A DNA stretch of 64,000 bases from Siniperca chuatsi (lineage: Eukaryota > Chordata > Actinopteri > Centrarchiformes > Sinipercidae): positions 20,077,860 to 20,141,859 of the forward strand of contig NC_058057.1 of NCBI RefSeq assembly GCF_020085105.1, written 5' to 3'. The notes beneath the pieces are model-generated. The model was given only the letters and a program-made list of their open reading frames with translations. It was not told the DNA's origin and made no database searches. Every line of letters begins with the position of its first letter. Positions within the stretch are counted from its first letter, which is position 1. Below are positions 51,564 through 64,000 of the stretch, in pieces. The position numbers were made by a program, and so were the translations under genes.

Positions 51564-54500
51564 GTGTATTTGTTGTTATCTATCTCTGGTTTCAGTAACT
51601 GGACTACCTTGCACTCAGATGTTCCCCTCTCAGCCGACCCCTTCAAATGGTGAGTCAGATAGAGACCAAGTTTATTAGAGCCGACTTACATTAATGGCTA
51701 TAGGTTCAATTGATTTCCTTAACTGTCACTGTTGATGGGAATGTGTACATCATATAAAAATGATGCAACATTTGATTTACAAAATGTTCTTTATTGATTT
51801 TGAGGTACTTTTGATAGTACTTTACTTTAGTTGAGTATTTCCTTTTCATGCCACTTTGCACTTCAACTGCACTACATTTCAGAGGGTAATATTTTGCTGT
51901 TTAGTTACTAGTTACCTTGCTGATCAAACTTTTCTTTTAAAACATGCAATCAGCTTATAAAATATGATGCATTGTTATAGATTGAACTACCCCACAGTAT
52001 ACAAAGAGCTTAAATCCAGCTCCAACATTAAAATGCTGCTTACATGTTAAGTAATAAGAATCCGGTAATATAATAGTAATAATAAATCACTCTGAAAAAG
52101 GCCGTTCTGCAAAATGAGTACTTTTTCGTTTGATACTTGAAGTACAGGACTGATAATGCTTCTGTTCTTTTACTTAAGTTAAATTATGAATGCAGGACTT
52201 TTACTTGTAATGGAGTATTTTCTTAATGACACATTTCTACTGAATACTTCTTTCACCACTGATTGATTCATACAGTAAATATCAGCCGTTTTTTAATCTA
52301 CCCTCGAAGCATTTTATTTCTAATTTGCAACAACGCACATCCTCCTGTATCTCAGTGCTGAGATTCAATTTAAATGCTTATTTTTTCTGTCAAGTTAACA
52401 GTGTTAAGCCCTCAGATGTAGCTGTGCTGTCCTCCATTGGACTTCACATGCATAGGTGAGCACAGGATCACAATGAAGTGATATTTGCACCACAAGGTCT
52501 AAAATTCAACAGTGTAGAGACATAATCACACTGTGGTCTTTTCTTTTCCGGCAGCACTGAGCTGTCCACAGTGATATCAAGACTCAGAGGTAAGATTCCA
52601 AGTTTTATTTTGTTGTTTGTTGTTTACGGAGCCTAAAGCCAAATGTGCCTTAAATAATTTACATAAATCTTTTTAAAAGTTAATTACTGCACTCTTGAGA
52701 TGTCCATGCATGCCTCACTCTTCACTCTTATTTTTTCCCCGTTGCCATAAAAAAGACTTGATGTGAAAGCTCCAGTATCTTTGCTGGTGCTAAATAAATA
52801 AATAAAAATGTAACTTTCACTAGAACTGGCCTACAGTCTAAATACACAATGTAATTAATCTGAAGAGGTTGATATGAGCTTCTATTACACTACCGTGCGC
52901 TATCTTTACTACACTGATATCTACACTAACTGTGATAATTTGAAATACTGAACCCCAATACACTTGTCATGTACCTGGCCTGTGGTCTGTTATCTTTTTT
53001 GAAAGCCATTCATGAAATATAAGTACTGCGAGTACTTAATAGAGATAAAATATTGAGTGACACAAAGCAGGAAGGTCACAGTTGTTAATCGAAGTGTACT
53101 TTAACATTGCTTTACTGTATTTCATGGTCAAATTAGTATTTCATTAATAGACTAACTATGTGGTGGCTTATAATGAATTATTACATATGTAAGGGTGTTA
53201 AAATTGTTTGGATGTTGCTAATGTTTGAAAGCTATAAGTACTACAAGTATTCTGAATTATTATGAAACTAAAAAAACACTACTTTCACGGTCAAATCCAA
53301 CTATTTTAGTTATTTTCATTATCAATTAATCTGCTGATTATTATTTTTTCTTGATTCATTCATTGTTTGGTCTATGAAATGTCATAAAATAGTAAAAAAA
53401 AATGTCCAACACAATTACCTAAAGCCCAAGATCACATATTCAAAATGCTTGTTTTGTCTGACCAACAGTCCAAACCCTGAAGATATTCTATTGTTGTTAT
53501 CATATAAGAGTAAGAAAACCAGCAAATATTTAAATATGAGAAGTTAGAACCAGTATATTTTACGTAAAACGATTAATCAAATATCAAAATTGTTGCAGAT
53601 TAATTTTCATTCAATTGTCATTTAAGCTCTACTGTTTTTACACCGACAAGCCACATGGGAAAAGAAGCTCTGGGTTTTGGTGTTAAACTTGTGTTAATAT
53701 CCCTCCATCAGAGCTGATGACCCTGTTCAGTCCTGCACTGATCAGTCTTCTCTCAGATGAAACAAACTTGTACGCCCCTCAGCTTGTTCAACACAGGTAC
53801 AGACAGCACTTTGTGACGCATGAGAAATATGCTACCAACCACTCTGGCTGCTTCCAGTGCTTTGAAGTTGTTGTCTCCTTGTTTTGTTTGGTTTGTAGCA
53901 CACTGGTGGAGCAGGCAAAGGAAGTGTCCCTCTACATCCAAAATAATCAGGTAGGTGCTCCAGTGTCTGCACTCTCATGTTAAAGGATATTTATCTTTTC
54001 ACCTTGGCCTCTTTTACATCTAGATCTGTATCTCAGCTTTAAAGTGGTTAATTGTGTTTCTGACCTCACAGGTCATTGATGTGGATAGAGATTGGAAGCT
54101 GGTCCTACTGTTTGTTCAGGTGGATCAGCTCTGTGCCTGTGAGCAGCAGCAGGTAAATAGCGATAGACCTCAATATCAATGAAATTATTGTTAAGGAAAA
54201 ACTACATATATTGTGTGTTAAAAACCAAGACGCTGAATCACTCGTTCTGTTTCTTTAAACTTTGTTGTCTCAAAAACTGAAGTTACAGGGTCCAAGTATT
54301 TTAATCTTATTAGCGTCAGACTCATGCGCTACAGACTTTCCTCAATACAAGCCGATGAAGTTTGTCCTACAGAAACCTTTTAAACCATTAAAAAGTTACA
54401 TTCTATATTTTATTTCAGGTATTTAGCATTAGCTGTAATTTGATTTACAGAATGACCAACAGCTTCTAAAATGGCAATAAGAGCTAAAACTACTGTGCAG

Positions 54501-57500
54501 AGGCAGGGAAGTAATTAATGAAATACTTCTTCCTTATACCTTCCTTATATGTTTTCTCTTATATACAAATTATTACCTGACATTGAAACTGTGAGCATCC
54601 TTAGTACCTCACAGCAATTAGTAGTAATACCAAGACTGACTGTGGAGAAGTTGGCAATTTGTTCCATTTGTAAGAAAACATTTGAGAGATGAATAAAAAT
54701 GTTATTGTTGTCTCAGACTGTTGTGTTTGTGTGCAGGTTCAGTCTGCCATCAAAGCAGTGGTTGACGAGGTGGATGATGCACTGCAGTTGCTGCACTCTC
54801 AGGTATATTTCAGATTATATACAGTATTTTCCATTCAGTCTCTATTGCTGTATTGACAATATTCACAGGTTTTACATTTTGTTTCACCTCACTGTGTTGC
54901 AGCTGAACCGGACCATCGTCAGTGTTGCATTGTGGGATGGAGAGAATGACAGTTTCCACAACAAGTAAGTTCATATGTAAAATTACACTTTTTCTGATGA
55001 TACACTGTTTCCTCATCTCTGCCTTAATGTATAAAGTATGTCAGTTACATGTATTGTGACATGTTTACATGTCTCACATCAAGACTTTTATGTTGTGACA
55101 TCTAAACAGATGTTTTACATGTGTTATGAGTCTGTAAAATAACTGTAGTTTAGTAATTGCATCCATTTAATGAGGTAAAATCTCTTCAAGAGGAAACCTG
55201 GGAACAAGATAGATTCGTAGTCAAACAACTACACAACCAGCATACAAAAAAAAAAAACACATAAAGCCAGACAAGTGACAATCAAGTGTCAAATAAAATA
55301 AAAACCATTACCAAAGTACCTGAAACTACAGTAGTTCTGCCAAGGCTAGCGCAACATATGGGATATTGAAGGTGAAGAAGTTATTAGATTAAGTACTGTA
55401 GTTACAAGATTTAACTGAGAGAAGATCTGTGAGGTGGTTTAATAGTAGAGCATCATAGATCAATATCATGACATGATTATTTCTTCTTGCCAATGGAATT
55501 CCATCCAATTTAGTGATAAAGCGTAAGACACTGTGTTAAACCGAGTTTAACTGAAGTGATGATGAAGCAGCATGACAGTGCAGAACGTCTCCCTAATCTT
55601 TTAAGTTTTAATTTGTAAATCTTTTTCGCTGACAGAATGTGTCGATGCATGGAGACAAACAGTGAAGGAGAAGTCAGACTTCTGAAGGCCATGCTGAGTC
55701 AAGCTCTGCAGGTTTGTCTGTTATTCATATCAAAATATCTATTAGCTACATTCAGTCCTATGGTTGTTTTAGCTGCTGTGAAACTGACCTGAGGTGGTGG
55801 AGTTTGCTGTTTGCTCAGTTAATACAAGCTAATGTGACCTCTTTATGGTTACATTTTCTCAACTCTGTTTCACCAACCAGGAGTCCTTGGATGAGCTCAT
55901 GGTAAAGAAGCGCTGGTATGGTGACAGAGAAGACTTCACCGTCCTTGTGCAGGACACACCTTTCATCACAGACCCTTCATCTGTCGCTGTAAGTCACAGG
56001 CTGAATCTTATAGTTCCTTAGTTTATAGTTTTTATAACTTTCTTTTTATTTATCTATTTGTAGTACAACCCAGTAAAACTAGGGGACAGGGAAGCAATAT
56101 AACGCTACTGTAAGGCATTTAACAGCATTTATTGTTTAGAAGCAGACGATTGGGTTTAAAAATGCCGGTAAATAGAACTGAGGCAAACAACAAAAGAAAA
56201 GAAATCAAAGAAATAAATATAACAAAACTAACTTCCTATTAACTCAGGATCACAGCAACTACCATGCTGGCTAATCAAAACTAAAATTAAAACAAAACCA
56301 AATAAAGGAAGCAACCACTCATATACCTACTGTGCTAACAACACCCAGTTCTTACTTGTAATGGTGCTCAGTATGTGTGTAACAAAATAATCTAATAATC
56401 CTGCCCAGTCCCAGAGCCACTGACGAGTCTGTTTTCTACATGTCTTTTAGTAGTATCTTCTCCTGTGAAGTTACTATGTACCAAACATATTCTTTAAAAT
56501 GAATAAAGACAATAAAGTAAAATTAAAAGCTTAAATGCCAAAAAAGAAAAAAATATAGATGTCAAATTCAAGACCAAAAGTCTTTATTTTGTGAGATGAT
56601 GATAGTCCATGTCTGTTTGTGACAGTAACAGATAGAGAGTCCTGGTTATCTTAGCGCAGGAGGAACTGAATATGTACTTTCTGTATCTAACATACAGCAC
56701 AATGTTGTTGATGTTCTCTTTTTGAACAGAGAGGAAAGCCTCTCTCCGAGTCACAAGCATCACAACAAACTGATAAACTGATGGTGCAGATGTGGACAAA
56801 CCTGGTGAGGCCAAAACGCAATCTAAGCAATCTCTTTAAATCATGCAGACACACATATACACAAACATCAAACAAGTCGTTGTTCTCTGTGTCGCAAACA
56901 TGAAGACAATGAGTTTTCTGTCTTTCAGCTTCAGCCCACAAGTGACCAACATGACACAGAAGACAATGGAAAGATTATCACATTGCCATGTCCAACTGAG
57001 GTGAGCAACTGAGCTAAAAGTTCACACACGTGCAGTTAAATCAGCATGTTAAAGTGTGTCATTAGACGCACTGTACTTGAAAATAGGTTTCTGTGTGCCA
57101 TATTAATATTCTACCCTTCTTCTTTCCCCACCCACCTCTTTTTTCTTATTCCTCCTCCCCTCTCCGGCTATCTGCCTCCCTCCCCAAGGACCGACCCTTC
57201 CTGAGGACGGAGGGAAACTCTCCTTCATATCACCACAGCGATGCCTCTCCTCTCCTTCACTCAGTGAGTACTGTCTGTGTGCTGAGCCAAATGGAGGTTG
57301 TGGTAGCGTTGTACGTCTCCTGTTTAGTCCTGACTGTGGATGTGCTCTGTGTGTCCGGTCAGTTTACAGGCACAGAGATGCCCTGTGAGGACCTCAGCCC
57401 CTCGGCCTCCACACCCACCTCAGGTAAGATGGTTTACACTTACATGTTAGGCATTTATCAGGCACCAGGGTGCCTTTCAGTTGACTAGTCAAATAATGCT

Positions 57501-60500
57501 TTTCTGGGACTTCTCACAATAAAGGTCAGGCAGATTTTATTCATATATTCATGTGTTGTTTTTCATGTTTAGGCTCTTTTTATGTTGCAAAACCAGCATA
57601 TTGAAGTTGATTGATGAGATATTGTCTTTCTTTTTGACTTCAAATATCAATGTATATGACACACATGAACACAAAATACAAAACTACAGTGCCACATTGA
57701 CATACAAAATATTTAATCTGATATTGTACAGACTTCAGCTCATAAACTAACACATTTTATATTGTTTATTTTTATTTGACTCATCTTTGTATCATTAAAA
57801 TTCTTTCAAATAGTACTTTATTTGAATCCTACTATAAAGTATTTATAGCTAGTTTTATTGCTATATTATTATAATTACATGTATTATGAGTATTATATTA
57901 CTGTACAGTCTCTCTGAAAGTCCTGTGCTGTGTAATTAATTAAGTTTTGTGTCTTCTGTGTTTCTCAAGTCCATGAACTCAGGCCTGGAGATATCAAAGT
58001 GGTGGCTGCTGTGGGCGACTCTCTGACAGTGAGTCATTTTGTCATTCTTTTAAGTAGATAGAACAACAAAGACAAAGATCTGAACAAAAAGACAATCCGT
58101 ATAATTTAAAATATCAAATAGAATTTAATATAATAAATAAAAAGAATAGATCCTAAAATAGGACCGTAATCTTTAACTCTAACATAAACTAAATATACAC
58201 TATACAATGACAGTGCTCAGTAAAATACTGTACATTAGTAGCTCTTAACGTTATATTCTGTACAGTAAGATGAAGGATTGTGCTTGGATATTAAAATAGA
58301 ACTGTACGTAAGATTTATTTACACCCACAAGAAGAGGTAAATGAAGAGAATAGTAAGAATAGCAGATAGAATTGCAAAGATACAGATGGATTTGTAATTT
58401 AATAGATGATATGTATGAATGTTTATAAACATTACAGTTACCTGAATGACCTGACATTTATTTCTGAACCAGATGCTGCAGGATAAAATTTGAATTTCTA
58501 GTTACTGCAATTTGTTAGATTTATTAAGACAGACCTTTATTTGATTAACTGAAAAGATAATCAGTAGATTAATCAATATGAAAATAGTCAGACTTAATTA
58601 CATAACAGTAAGTCTTTGCCTCCACTGTGAACAGTCCAAAGATCTCCATCATTTAGACCATGTACTTATATAGGATACTTACATTAGAGAAATGGAAAGA
58701 TGACCAAAGGACAGTGGTATAACAGTATAATGGAATCACATTTTTAATATCTGCAGTAGAGAAAGAGCCTGATATACTGGTGTATATTTGGGTAAGGTCA
58801 TATAAACATTATAAAATATTGAGAACTTCTGTCTTTTTTCATCATGTTACTGAAACACTGTCCTATTCTAATTGTCAGGCAGGGAACGGTATTGCATCCA
58901 GCCCTGGCAACGTCCTGGACGTCCTGAGTCAGTACAGAGGTTTGTCCTGGAGGTAAGTCAAGACTTTTCAACATAACTATCACATTGCAGCATAAAGAAT
59001 ATGTTATATGTGTTGCAGTGTTGGTATAAATGTTGTTCTATGACCATCTATTTCTTTAGTTGGAAAGCAATTTTAGATTATTATTTTAACACCATATTAT
59101 GTGTTTGTTTTGTTTTTTTGCAGTATTGGTGGAGATGAAAACCTCACGACTGTCACCACGCTGCCCAGTGAGTCTTCCTGACTTATATATAGTTCAAATA
59201 AAATGTTAAAGACAGTTTTTGTTGTTGTGGGATGGGCATTGCCACTGTTCACACTGAAATCTTTCTTTTATCCCTTTCTTATAACAGACATCTTAAAACA
59301 TTTTAACCACAACCTGACGGGCTACTCTGTTGGCATGGGCAAGCAGCAGACTCCTCAGGCTTTCCTCAACCAGGCTGTAGCAGGAGCTAAGAGCAAGTGA
59401 GTCAGAGGCCTTTTCAGCAGCCTCTCGCCAGTTTTTAATCACAGAATACCTGCTTATGTTATAAGAATTAAGCTGACTTAAGAAACTTGTATTTTTAAAT
59501 ACAGCTTAATGAAATGATTAAATTATTTTTAAAAAGACACACCTTACGATCTAAAGGAAGTATACTATTAATTGAGTGTGAAAGTTCATTCCTTTTTTTA
59601 TATTTAATTGCAAGAGAAATTTCCGATTCTTTACATTGCATTATTTCTGCAATTTTATCATATTTACATATACTTTTGTTTTAACATAAAAAGGAAAAGA
59701 AAGCTTTATAAAATGATGAAAACTGTCATATACATAAGTGCATCCATTTTGATATTTTATTTTGTTTGTATTAAGGAACATACCATCACAGGTGCGAGCC
59801 CTGGTGGCAAGGATGAAGAATGACTCTGTAAGTTTATAAGTTCATATTTATTCTTGACCTATTAAATTTACCAACTCCACTATAAAATCCTCTTGCACTT
59901 ACAAACATATATACATATGTATATATGTATATATGTATATATATATATGTATATATAAGATGTTACATAGACTGGGACAAAAAACACCACTACATACTAC
60001 TTACGTTCCCTCACATTCTTCTTTCTTGTACAGAGAATCAATTTTGAATCTGACTGGAAGATGATCACCGTTTTTATTGGTGGAAATGATATCTGTGAAC
60101 ACTGCTACAATTCTGTGAGTACTAATGTGGAGTAACAATTCACAAGTCATTTCTTGGAGGGGCTAAAAGTCACACTTTAAAGACACAACTTGAAAATGTT
60201 TTCCTTTTCTTTACAGCTGCTGTATTCTGCGGAGAATTATGTTCGTAATGTTCGCGACAGCCTGGATTATCTACACAAAGAGGTAAAATCAACAGACATG
60301 CTTACGACATGCTGCTACATTTCCAAATATATGTTGGTCTGATTGATTGTTTGTTAGCATTAATTGAGCTTGTCTCTGTCAGGTGCCCCGCGCTCTGGTG
60401 AACTTAATAGAGCCTCTCCATATTACCCCACTGAGAGAAATGCACATGGACACTTCACTTAAATGCCCAACTTGGCTGGTAAAGTGAGTATCACTTTTCT

Positions 60501-63195
60501 CTCCACTTTATTCTCACTTAGAAGTTTTATTATTGCACAGCAGTTATGTGATGTGATGTGGGCCATGAACTTTGATTCCAGCTCATGTGCTCATGACTCC
60601 ATTTCCCCAGAATTATCATTTTAAAAAATAAAATCAAACAGTGGTACCTTGTTATCTCTCCTTTGCCAGTATTCTGTGTCCTTGCGTTATCTTGCCAAAG
60701 GCCAACTCTGAAGCTCTTCAAATGTTGGAGGACCTCAATAGAAGCTATCAGGTAGGAAAGACCAAAGAAACCGTCCTATGATTAAAATAACAGTCCAGTT
60801 CATCCTCAGGCACTGACACCTTCTCTTTCTTTCTTTAAGCGTTTACTGCATGAGGTTGTGGAGTCAAGCCGGTATGACACTCGCTCAGACTTCACTGTGG
60901 TCATCCAGCCTTTCTTCAGAGAAGTCATCGTCCCCAGACTGCCAGTCAGTAACAAAGCTCTGTTTCAGGCTAACTATTTTCCCCGTTTCCAGTCTTTATG
61001 CTAAGCTAACTGGCTGCTGGCAGAAGCTTCATATTTACATACAGACATAAGAGTGGTTTCAACCCTCTTATCTAACTCTATGCAAGAAAGCGAATATATT
61101 AGTTCTGTATTTCTCAAAATGTTGAACTATTCCTTCGACATTAACTAGTCAATATAAACAAATGTTAAATTTGAGAGCCTAACTTCCTATGAAAAAAAAA
61201 TCTATTTACTTTGTATTTCTTGGGAGAAGATAGCTTTTTTTCCCCTTTGTGGTCATGCAGTTACAGATGTTTCGGGGATCAGCATAAAAGCTATTATGAA
61301 GAACTGGATTTTAGGTCACAAGCTTTAAAAGTTGTGTAGTGATTGCCACACAGTCATCCAGGCTTATATCAACTACCGATTTTAATTTGCTCTCTTTTAA
61401 ACATTTTCTAGTAGTTACTTTTTCTGTAGCCTGCATCAAATTGCATTGGCCAAACCGAATAGTGGTAGTCCTATATTTTACTGCTCTGATCGATAAAAAA
61501 TAGTCAAGTTCATAAGTTTACCTTACCTTTTCCACAGGATGGCCGTGCTGATCGCTCCTTCTTCAGTGCTGACTGCTTCCATCTCAGCCAGAAGGCCCAG
61601 ACGCAGATGGCTCGCTCCCTCTGGAACAACATGGTAAGTATCTGACAGGCAAGAAGAAGCTTTTAGAGTGTTTTGTGTCATTTTTGTGGATGCATATAAC
61701 TGAATGAATTGTCAGTAAATTACTATCTCCCAGGGGATATTGGTCTGCATCATGAAATTATTAATGGAGGTGTTAGTTCAAGATCACCACAACTGTCACT
61801 CTTTTGCCCTCACTATGCGTATAGGTGCACTGTAATCCAGTAAGCTCAACATATTTCCAATAAAGGTTGAAGACAGGAGTGGGCCTTCGATGTTTTCATT
61901 GGAAGCAACTGTGAAACGGTGAAAATAACAAATTCAAGCATAGTGATTACAAATCAGATAAAGCTAAGCCACCATTAACAAGAGTTAGACATAGGTATTG
62001 TAAAAATTAACTGGTCTAGTAACAAGGAAACTTGATGCACAAAAGTATAGAATGCCATGTTCATGTCATACAGAGTAATTGTAATTAGAAGTTTCTGATT
62101 TGTAAACAGCGTCCACGTCAACTTCCAAGTCGTAATTGCAACTGGGAAACTAAGATTTTTCTGATAGCTCTGACTATATCCGACTTGGCACTTACTAACA
62201 CGAAAGTGCCTGAAAACCAAACAAATATGGATGCCAAAGACCGTAGTTCAATGTAATTACTTCTTTACCATCCTGCCCATATGACATGAACGCGGCATAA
62301 CTGTGGACCCATGGAAGAAAATAGGTATCACCAATGAAAGATCAACATTAAGTCCCCATAAGAAGTACAACAGACTAATTAATCTAATAAACATATGCAT
62401 AGAGTACACAAGAGTAACAGTAAAGACTAAAATACTGAACAGCTAGCTCAACAGTAAATTTAAACTTAGCTAGAATGTTGTATTAGCAACACGTTAGCTT
62501 CAAACAGGCATTTGGGGAGTTGATAAAAGATGCCTGCTTGGTCACAGATCTCACAAAATGGCGGATGTAACAATGTCAGTTAAACTGCTATGGATCTGTC
62601 AGTGGTGGTTGCCGGTAGCAACAGAATGTTTAACTGAAACCAACTGCTGGTGGCAGAATAGTAACACAACTCACTACCACCTTAAAACACAGAGACTATA
62701 AACATGATGAAGTGCTTTTGTTATGATATGACCTTTAATGTAACTGTGTATTTCAAACTGAGTGATGTACTGAATGATACTCAGCTGTCACTCTGACTCT
62801 GTTTTCCAGCTGGAACCACTGGGCAATAAGACTTCCACACAGGATTTTACTGCAGACATTAACCTGAAATGTCCAACCAAGGTAGGAAATTGTGTTTAAA
62901 TAGAGAGTCAGTGCTATAAATGCTGGTGAATGTGTTTTTTTTTGTAAATTCTGAGATGGCTCAATCCTGTGAGGAAACAAAATGCTCTAAATTAATTCCC
63001 CAAGCTTCTGTTATAAAAGTATATAATGTTTTTAAATGTATGTCATTTTTCTGAATTTAGAGGCTGCAAAGTCACTGACTGCCGTCATGTAATGCACAAT
63101 CTTTCCTTTGTCTGCAGACTTCACCATACATCCGGACATATAACAACAGCGATTACATATATGCTGGTGTCTCTCCAACACCTGGACCTATCACA
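50747..63195 (+). CDS. plb1: Phospholipase B1, membrane-associated (5' part)
   Basis: Secretory/brush-border lipase made of tandem GDSL (SGNH) repeats; family members remove both acyl chains from phospholipids. 28 exons join in phase to 679 residues, and the gene continues past the window (human about 1,458 with four repeats and a C-terminal anchor). Exons: 50747-50801, 51596-51649, 52395-52455, 52555-52589, 53712-53796, 53899-53950, 54072-54152, 54737-54802, 54903-54964, 55636-55711, 55881-55988, 56730-56804, 56929-57000, 57189-57263, 57363-57423, 57970-58028, 58879-58952, 59124-59167, 59288-59396, 59776-59827, 60034-60114, 60217-60282, 60383-60483, 60670-60751, 60840-60944, 61538-61633, 62810-62881, 63118-63195. 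A hydrophobic start ([16 protein letters not shown]) is a signal peptide. Repeat 1 (about 37-320) lacks catalytic residues. Repeat 2 (about 340-679) has GDSL serine 357, NQAVAGA, GGND (N470) and D609/H612 in DCFH. The exon 1 donor (gtttcc) is weak. Confidence 0.92.
51521..51562 (+). repeat. (TA)n microsatellite in plb1 intron 1
   Basis: About 21 TA units, ending about 34 bases before plb1 exon 2 (51,596). It therefore sits where the branch point and pyrimidine tract should be. Length is likely to vary between individuals. Confidence 0.95.
51790..52262 (+). mobile_element. Third copy of the MITE-like repeat (plb1 intron 2)
   Basis: Shares with 28,340-28,950: ttgagtatttcc, actgcactacatttcagagg, gctgtttagttactagttac, gccgttctgcaaaatgagta, tgcaggacttttacttgta, and the end ttctttcaccactg. 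Same strand as the rars2 intron 13 copy. Confidence 0.75.
53290..53640 (-). repeat. Dispersed repeat 'attaatc' family, copy F (plb1 intron 4)
   Basis: Reads cattatcaattaatctgctg, gtttggtctatgaaatgtca, aaagcccaagatcacat, gttttgtctgaccaacagtc and acgattaatcaaatatc. It is the inverse of copies A, B and G. Ends tttaagctct at about 53,630. Confidence 0.75.
57264..57362 (+). other. plb1: 99-base stop-free intron 14 of plb1 (possible exitron)
   Basis: Between exon 14 (ending at 57,263) and exon 15 (starting at 57,363), in phase 0. It is exactly 33 codons long without a stop, with a gtgagt donor and a ggtcag acceptor. Retained, it would insert a largely hydrophobic segment between repeats 1 and 2. 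The spliced form aligns better with the mammalian linker (GTEMPCED versus a GAEIRCPD-like stretch), so I treat it as an intron. Confidence 0.6.
58540..58590. repeat. Small fragment of the 'attaatc' family
   Basis: Contains tgattaactgaaaagataat and cagtagattaatcaatatga, the terminal part of the family seen at 16.3 and 53.3 kb. Only about 50 bases remain, in plb1 intron 16. Confidence 0.35.
59906..59957 (+). repeat. TATATG/TA microsatellite in plb1 intron 20
   Basis: About 52 bases of alternating pyrimidine-purine sequence with repeated tatatatg units, about 75 bases before exon 21 (60,034). Confidence 0.9.
60950..61140 (+). repeat. Dispersed repeat, partial copy (plb1 intron 25)
   Basis: Contains ccccgtttccagtctttatg, ctaagctaactggctgctgg, the cttcatatttacatacagac stretch and aaaatgttgaactattcctt. 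The middle matches 49,690-49,760. It begins only a few bases after the exon 25 donor at 60,945. Confidence 0.6.
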
Positions 63196-63314
63196 GTAAG
63201 GAAGTAATCTCAGTCTGAGAGGCTGAGAAGTGACATCTAGTACAAATAAAATATGTAATGTCTAACAACTAAAGACCTGAATAAGGCTAACATTTCACAG
63301 AAACTAAAATGGTG

Positions 63315-63580
63315 TTGAAACAATTAGTTGATTAATTGATAAGTTTATCAATGGAAAAGAAATCATCAACTAATTTGATAATTGATTAATATTTTTTAAG
63401 TAATTTATCAAGGAAAATTCTCGGTTTGCTGGTTTTCTCTGATCATAAATTGAACATCTTTGGGTTTTGTATTTTGTTGTACAAAATAAGCAGTTCAAAA
63501 TAAGCAGTATAAAGACATCACATTGGGCTCTGGGAACTTGTTATGGGCATTTTTCTCTATTTTGAGACTTGCTTTCCCAA
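63315..63580 (+). repeat. Dispersed repeat 'attaatc' family, copy G
   Basis: Starts ttgaaacaattagttgatta and includes gctggttttctctgatcata, catctttgggttttg, gacatcacattgggctctgg and ggcatttttctctattttga. Same orientation as copies A and B. It follows the last plb1 exon seen here. The rest of the window to 64,000 shows no exon. Confidence 0.75.
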
Positions 63581-64000
63581 ATGCGTTTTCCGTTTTCCAT
63601 TTCACAAAAGAAAGACAGAAAGGGATAACAACAACCTAAAACGTAACACTGTTCAGCTCCGCATAGACAATAAAGAAAAATAGAAGAAACAAGAAAAACT
63701 TCATCATTATGTGAGGTCTACGCCAAATAAAAGAGCCAAACCATCCATTTATCTTTGTAATTATTTTATGCGTGAATTAAATGGGAATAATTCTCATTGG
63801 ATAAAGCAAAGGAGGGAGAACATTCATTTTCAGAAGTGAAACTCTGCCTAGCCAGGATCTAGGGAGAGAGTTCAAACGTAATTGCCAAATACACAAATCC
63901 TGTAGGGGACCATCTAAAAGGAGAGGGAAAAGGAGAACTAGTGACCTGAAGCCGATCACCTAGAGGCATAGCGTCAGATTTGAAAAAATGTATTTTTTAT

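Overview
The window is nuclear DNA of a bony fish, most likely a percomorph teleost. The reasons are compact spliced vertebrate genes with GT-AG introns, AT-rich introns crowded with fish-type dispersed repeats, and proteins close to vertebrate families. Six protein genes can be supported. None looks bacterial, viral or transferred. Exon models were built by hand from splice signals, reading phase and family resemblance; family comparisons are from memory, not a search.

Layout. 1-11.4 kb is intergenic, holding repeats and two TIR-like or inverted families. About 11.4-15.8 kb is cnr1 (+), with its whole coding region in one exon. 18.1-21.6 kb is akirin2 (+, 5 coding exons). 22.6-33.7 kb is rars2 (+, 20 coding exons, introns full of repeats). 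34.7-39.6 kb is slc35a1 (-, 8 coding exons, tail to tail with rars2). 39.6-42.6 kb is intergenic with a LINE RNase H remnant. 42.6-45.1 kb is ypel5 (-, 2 coding exons plus a probable 5' non-coding exon). 45.1-50.7 kb is intergenic with LINE and MITE copies. 50.7-63.2 kb is the 5' part of plb1 (+, 28 exons seen), which runs off the right edge.

The genes are not an operon and share no pathway. They are a cannabinoid receptor, a nuclear proteasome/transcription adaptor, the mitochondrial arginyl-tRNA synthetase, the Golgi CMP-sialic acid carrier, a Yippee zinc protein and a multi-repeat GDSL phospholipase B. The order cnr1-akirin2-rars2-slc35a1 matches human 6q15 as remembered, but orc3 is absent between akirin2 and rars2. 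ypel5 and plb1 belong to human 2p23, so a synteny junction lies at about 39.6-42.6 kb.

I found no wholly new system. The most interesting signals are: inverted copies of one repeat flanking rars2 exons 14-16 (303 nt together), one of which ends at the exon 14 acceptor; a 99-nt stop-free, frame-keeping intron in plb1 that could be an exitron; a first plb1 repeat that has lost its esterase residues; and a last akirin2 coding exon carrying only the end of the SYVS tail.
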